Assembly: GCA_964575455.1 (NCBI GenBank)
Contig: CAZNRX010000003.1
Location: 1-64,000, forward strand
Length of the DNA stretch: 64,000 nucleotides
Direction of reading: 5' to 3'
From: SKLM01 sp964575455
Lineage (GTDB): Bacteria; Chloroflexota; Anaerolineae; B4-G1
Under the pieces are notes generated by a model. The model worked only from the letters and a program-made list of their open reading frames with translations, did not search any database and had not been told where the DNA came from. Position 1 is the stretch's first letter, and each line of letters starts with the position of its first letter. Positions 60,597-64,000 of the stretch are shown here, in pieces. The position numbers and the translations under genes are program-made.

Positions 60597-62697
60597 TGCA
60601 GATCCATTCGCGCGAGCGATATTGCATCTTCGGGTAAGCGCGTGCCGGCGCTGTCCGCTGCGAGCAATCGATTGCCGCTATCGGGCAGGTACATTCCCGT
60701 CAGTAGCTGGTAGCTGCCGGGGGGTAAGCTCTCAGGGATTTGCAGAGTATGTTCATCGACGATCACTTCACCAGTCTTCCAGAAGGGGGTTGGGTAGGAT
60801 CCGTTCCGTGGTTTGCTATCGTCTTGGGTGCAGGGGACAGCACCGGCACGAGCAAGGTGAACGAAGACCGTGTGGTCGTGCTTCATAGAGGTTTGGGCTT
60901 CCCAGAAGAGAGTCACGGTCAGGGGCTCCGACCTCTGAATCCTGGGCTGAGAAAGACTATAGCCCAATAGCTTCGCTCGATCCCCTAGATTGGCATCTAT
61001 CCTGTGAGGTATTGGTGCTGTCAGTGGCGTCTCAGAAACAAGCCTGATTCGATCCAATATGACCAGATCCATTGGACTGCCGTCCGAATCATAGGCTGGC
61101 AGGCGTCTGTCGGTATCGGGCTCATAGTAGCCAATCTCCACGTCATAGACTGCTGGCACTGGCGCGTCTTTCTCCGCGGGCACACGCACGACATCACAAA
61201 AAGCATCACCGGGCGTCCATTGGGTAGTGGGGAAGCGACCCAGGCCGGGGTAGGTATTGCGAGCGCCAACAATGCTGTTGTTTGGACCAAGGAGGTGGAC
61301 GAAATAGGCGTATTCCATCTCTGTCGGTGCCAAGGCTTCCCAGCACAGCGTGATGGCGATCTCCTTCCCAGGATGTGTACTGTGCCGACCCAGTTGGAAG
61401 CCTATCAGGTGTACGCTGTCGCCAAACCGGATGTCGGTGCTTTGCATCCGTGCAGCGATTTCTTGCTGGGAGAGAAGGGCCGGACGAGCATAAGCAGGGC
61501 GGATAGCCAGGCAAGGGGCAACAGCAGCAGTGCAGAAGAGGATGACGACCAATGCAGTGAGCACAGAGTTAAGGATAAGAGGCCGGGAAGTTAAAGCAAC
61601 GCCAGCCAACTGTAGAACATAAGAAATCGACTGAGTCAATCCCCAGATCATCAAGACCGTCACCGCTCCAATGGCAGGGAAGAGTAGTCGTCCCAGTGCT
61701 GCTTTAACAAGCTGCATCCATTGCAAGAGAGCGGCAAGGAAGACCCTACAGCTGAATGCTGAAGAGGTAAGCTGCCATGCGCGCGCTCCAGGTCGTTTCC
61801 GTAGTTGCCAGGCTTGAACGACCCAGACCACGAGACCGACGAAAGCGAGAGCCACGAGAGACGTTGTGAAAGCGTAGAACACTGCGGGCAAGTGGATGTT
61901 TCCCATTCCAAAGGCGGCCCAGAAGGTCAATGCAACGCCACATAACTGGTTCCATAAGCGAGACAACGGCAGAGGTTCCTCGTACCTCCACCAGGTTTCA
62001 AAGTGAGCCTGGAAACCGAGCGGGTCTTGATAGAGAAGGCCATTGCGCGCGTACCACCATCCGCAAACGGCCGAAGCCGTCACGAGAGTAACGGCCGAGC
62101 GTTTGACTAGCGATCTCAGACGGTGAGAAGCGGATGGCTTAAATGCTTCCCCCCAGGTGTGAACCCCAATAGCAACGAGCGTCAATGGCAAGAGGGCCAA
62201 AGCACTAGCTTTGGAAAGCGTAGCCAAGCCGATCAAGGCACCCAGCAGAGCAGTCCGACTCAATGGTATCCTCGTCGTATCCCGCCTATCAGCAGCCACA
62301 CCCCGCGCCAGGGGAACTCCTCAAACCCGGAATGGAGAAAGACATTCTTGTTGTCATTGACCGTGCCGGGAGCCTGGTAATTGTTGTAGTACCTATTGGG
62401 CTGCAATGGCGGAAACGCACTGTGATCTCCCCAGGCCGTGCCCAGCGCGGCAACTGTGTAATGGAGCGGTGGTTGAGAGGCCTCATGTTCCGCTAAGGAG
62501 TCCTCTCCTCGAAGCGGCAGATGATGTTCCGAGGCCAAGTATCGAATGTAGCCATAATGCTGTCGCTCATCGGGAGCCTCGAAGATAGGCACCATAACCG
62601 AATACAGACCACCCAGCAGAAGGTATGCTGCGATGATTGTCGACAATGAATGAACGCACATGTTACTCATTGATTCATTCTGTTGAGATAGTGCCAT
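60593..62697 (-). pseudogene. Decayed modular GT-C glycosyltransferase gene (array member 6)
   Basis: The 5' part (from 62697; EAPDERQHYGYIRYL, SQPPLHYTVAAL, NDNKNVFLHS) reads well up to FPWRG. There it jumps to WLLIGGIRRGY, so about 70 residues present in the relative at 55741 are missing in frame. A few codons later the frame ends at TGA (62260-62262), but the -1-base-corrected frame goes on as PLSRTALLGALIGLATLSK and stays open to 60593. Restoring one base around 62262 would mend it. Two C-terminal beta domains remain intact in the second frame. It has a 4-bp overlap with member 5, so it was once part of the coupled array. The 568-residue remainder could be translated from a GTG at 62299 but would lack the catalytic loop. 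Confidence 0.85.
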
Positions 62698-62889
62698 CGA
62701 AATCTCAGGCCTTGAGGAGATATCGCTCTCTCTTTGTGATCACTTCAGGCCCTTGTACGCCTTCTCAAGCCTCTCTTGCCCAGTTAAGGGCTTTTGGTCA
62801 GCCGGAATCCTGCTCTGGCTAACGCTAGGAAGGCAATCTCTGTGTCTGCACCATTCGTAGATCATCATTCGCATCCAATCAGAAAGCAA
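62698..62889. other. Decayed, apparently non-coding DNA between array members
   Basis: Continuation of the scrap above gives several stops in all - strand phases and no recognisable text. No promoter or terminator is evident. Confidence 0.35.
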
Positions 62890-63022
62890 CAACAGCTCCA
62901 GTGATGTAGTATAATGGCGGCTGATGAGTTTCATCATCCGTTTCAGCGGGCTGTTCTCGCGGAAGCCTATGCTCGTGAGCAATGTACTCAATGTACGGAT
63001 GGTATCACCATTCGTCGAAGCT
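62890..63022 (-). pseudogene. N-terminal scrap of another GT-C gene with in-frame TGA codons
   Basis: In the frame directly following the stop of the gene at 63023, the - strand reads SFDEW-stop-YHPYIEYIAHEHRLP, continuing to THQPPLYYITGAVVAF-stop-LDAND. This is the N-terminal motif pair of the array members (DEWWHYxYIEYIA and HQPPLYY). The first TGA falls where Trp is expected and the second probably too. The start codon and first membrane segment are missing upstream and the text decays downstream toward 62740. A 117-codon frame that covers this stretch in another reading phase looks like a shadow. Confidence 0.65.
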
Positions 63023-64000
63023 CTATTCGCTCTCTTCCACCCGAAGGTGTTCCAAAGGCAATTTACCCTCCGGCAAGGGCTGTCCTCGGACAACGACGGG
63101 CGACCGTTGCCCCCCGGGCTGGTAGAATCCGACGTAAAGGGGATAAGCTCCCGGTGCTAGTCTCGGAGGCAATCTCAGTGTATGCCGATCGATGATGACC
63201 TCGCCTTCCCGCCAAGTTGTGGTGGGACGTAACCACTCTCCTGGTATTCCATCTGCCTGAGCCACCGGCTTCCCTGTTTCATCGGTGAGATGGATGAACA
63301 CGGAGTACGATTTGTCCAATGATGTCCTGACCTTCCAATAGAGGGTGATGGTGACTTCCTCTCCGGGACTGGAGCGGCCTGTCAAGTCGTACCCGAGTAG
63401 CTCTGCAGCTCTGCCAAACTCCCCATCTACTTCGTGCTGCATAGCCGGTGGTTCATTGAGCCGTGACCAGGGTAATACTCTTACCTTTCCCATCACGATC
63501 CATTCCCGCGAACGCAGACCCCAGGGCCGTCGACCTAGCAGTGGATCCTGTGTCTCAGAGTCAGTCAGACGGATCGCCAATCTGTACTGCCCACCCTCCG
63601 TGTCGGGTGGCAGAGGGATGGTGAATTCCCCCTGGATCAAGTCACCGCTTCGCCACATTGATGTAGGAAATGAGGTGTTGAGGGGAGAAAGAGGTATCTC
63701 GGTTACCAGTTCACCATCGCTGCCTAGCAAGCGGAGTTGCACTTCATAGTCGACTGAAGGGGATGCCTTTGCCCTCCAATGGAGCCAAACTGGCAAGTAA
63801 TGACCTGGGCGCGGCGAGGCCTTTGGTAGGTCGTAGCCCAGAAGGCCTATCTGCCCACCGAAAGAGATGGCCTCCCGATGTTGCATTGCGATCTCCTCAG
63901 GCCTATACGGTTCCAATGGGCGAGTAACAGAGACACAGTCTAGGGAACCCATGGTCTCACCAGCAACAGCCACAGCCTCACCGCTTTCCTTATCCACTAC
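63023..64000 (-). CDS. C-terminal part of a modular GT-C glycosyltransferase (array member 7, cut by window end)
   Basis: The frame is open from the window edge to a TAG at 63023-63025. The visible 324 residues hold two exported beta domains of the array type: GLLGYDLPKASPRPG, SFPTSMWRSGDLIQG, then ELLGYDLTGRSSPGEEVTIT, FIHLTDETGKPVAQADG and LYVGFYQPGG. The membrane domain must lie beyond position 64000. Downstream, in the same frame, are remains of a further member (62890-63022). Confidence 0.75.
   Translation of the reverse strand, partial: VVDKESGEAVAVAGETMGSLDCVSVTRPLEPYRPEEIAMQHREAISFGGQIGLLGYDLPKASPRPGHYLPVWLHWRAKASPSVDYEVQLRLLGSDGELVTEIPLSPLNTSFPTSMWRSGDLIQGEFTIPLPPDTEGGQYRLAIRLTDSETQDPLLGRRPWGLRSREWIVMGKVRVLPWSRLNEPPAMQHEVDGEFGRAAELLGYDLTGRSSPGEEVTITLYWKVRTSLDKSYSVFIHLTDETGKPVAQADGIPGEWLRPTTTWREGEVIIDRHTLRLPPRLAPGAYPLYVGFYQPGGQRSPVVVRGQPLPEGKLPLEHLRVEESE

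Noticed and set aside
15811..63022. Idea that TGA codes for Trp in this organism, because TGA interrupts glcD and the GT-C scrap
   Set aside because: TGA clearly ends intact genes here, for example the C1 peptidase (8117-8119), the FKBP isomerase (25746-25748, followed by a strong terminator) and both helicase genes. Decay or sequence error explains the few in-frame cases better.
62740..63093. 117-codon - frame between the last two array members
   Set aside because: The phase shifted by one base encodes recognisable GT-C N-terminal motifs (YIEYIAHEHRLP, HQPPLYY). The 117-codon frame is therefore a shadow of a decayed gene.
1..64000. Possible tRNA, rRNA, phage, integron or transposase genes
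   Set aside because: No conserved tRNA/rRNA stretches, integrase, transposase or phage structural proteins could be recognised on either strand.

Overview
The window is about 64 kb of high-GC bacterial DNA, almost fully coding, with no rRNA, tRNA, CRISPR array, phage or transposase gene that I can see. The best guess for the host is a member of the Chloroflexota (Anaerolineae-like). Two large secreted proteins carry the YLPLVLRRY / YLPLVMRRY motif, which I associate with exported proteins of that phylum, and the mix of modular GT-C glycosyltransferases and Liv-type transporters fits. This placement is inference, not proof.

Layout. (1) 0.1-8.1 kb, + strand: two exported multidomain peptidases, a zinc HExxH enzyme and a papain-like (C1) enzyme of about 1,760 residues, each behind a clear TTGACx-N16-TAxAAT promoter. 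The second has an in-frame TAG between signal peptide and mature protein. (2) 8.1-12.7 kb, - strand: an overlapping pair of SF1-helicase-like proteins, one with all helicase motifs and one with only a Walker A, reminiscent of AddA/AddB but without a visible nuclease. (3) 12.8-25 kb, mostly - strand: GT4 glycosyltransferase, sulfotransferase, a nonsense-interrupted glcD-type FAD oxidase with a dapA-like scrap beside it, class V aminotransferase, C69 dipeptidase, threonine dehydratase, class I aminotransferase, EamA exporter and a DUF3159-like membrane protein. A metallophosphoesterase lies on the + strand. (4) 25.2-25.8 kb, +: SlyD-like FKBP isomerase between two intrinsic terminators. (5) 25.9-37.5 kb, - strand: a catabolic block with a 2Fe-2S/FAD/ferredoxin oxidoreductase, a DAO-type FAD oxidoreductase, a complete Liv-type ABC transporter, and a glycyl-radical enzyme with its activase. 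The radical enzyme most resembles trans-4-hydroxy-L-proline dehydratase, so the block may import and degrade hydroxyproline or a related imino acid. (6) 37.5-46.3 kb, -: MtaB-type methylthiotransferase, PriA, ABC-2 polysaccharide-export permease, GT4 glycosyltransferase, a TyrA-like protein with a damaged NAD motif, an HD-domain protein and an M50 peptidase. A short 18-bp repeat is scattered through 36.8-45.2 kb, mostly inside coding sequence in frame. (7) 46.4-64 kb, -: O-antigen-ligase-like protein, then a tandem array of modular GT-C (ArnT/PMT-like) glycosyltransferases, mostly coupled by 4-bp overlaps. Five are intact, one is a pseudogene (internal deletion plus frameshift), one is an N-terminal scrap and one runs off the window edge.

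Together the right half looks like a cell-surface glycan or glycoprotein locus expanding and decaying by tandem duplication, and the middle like an amino-acid or imino-acid uptake and catabolism unit. Several genes across the window carry single-base or small lesions, so gene decay (or consensus error) is a theme. Motif statements are read directly from the sequence. Family names come from memory of those families, without database searches.
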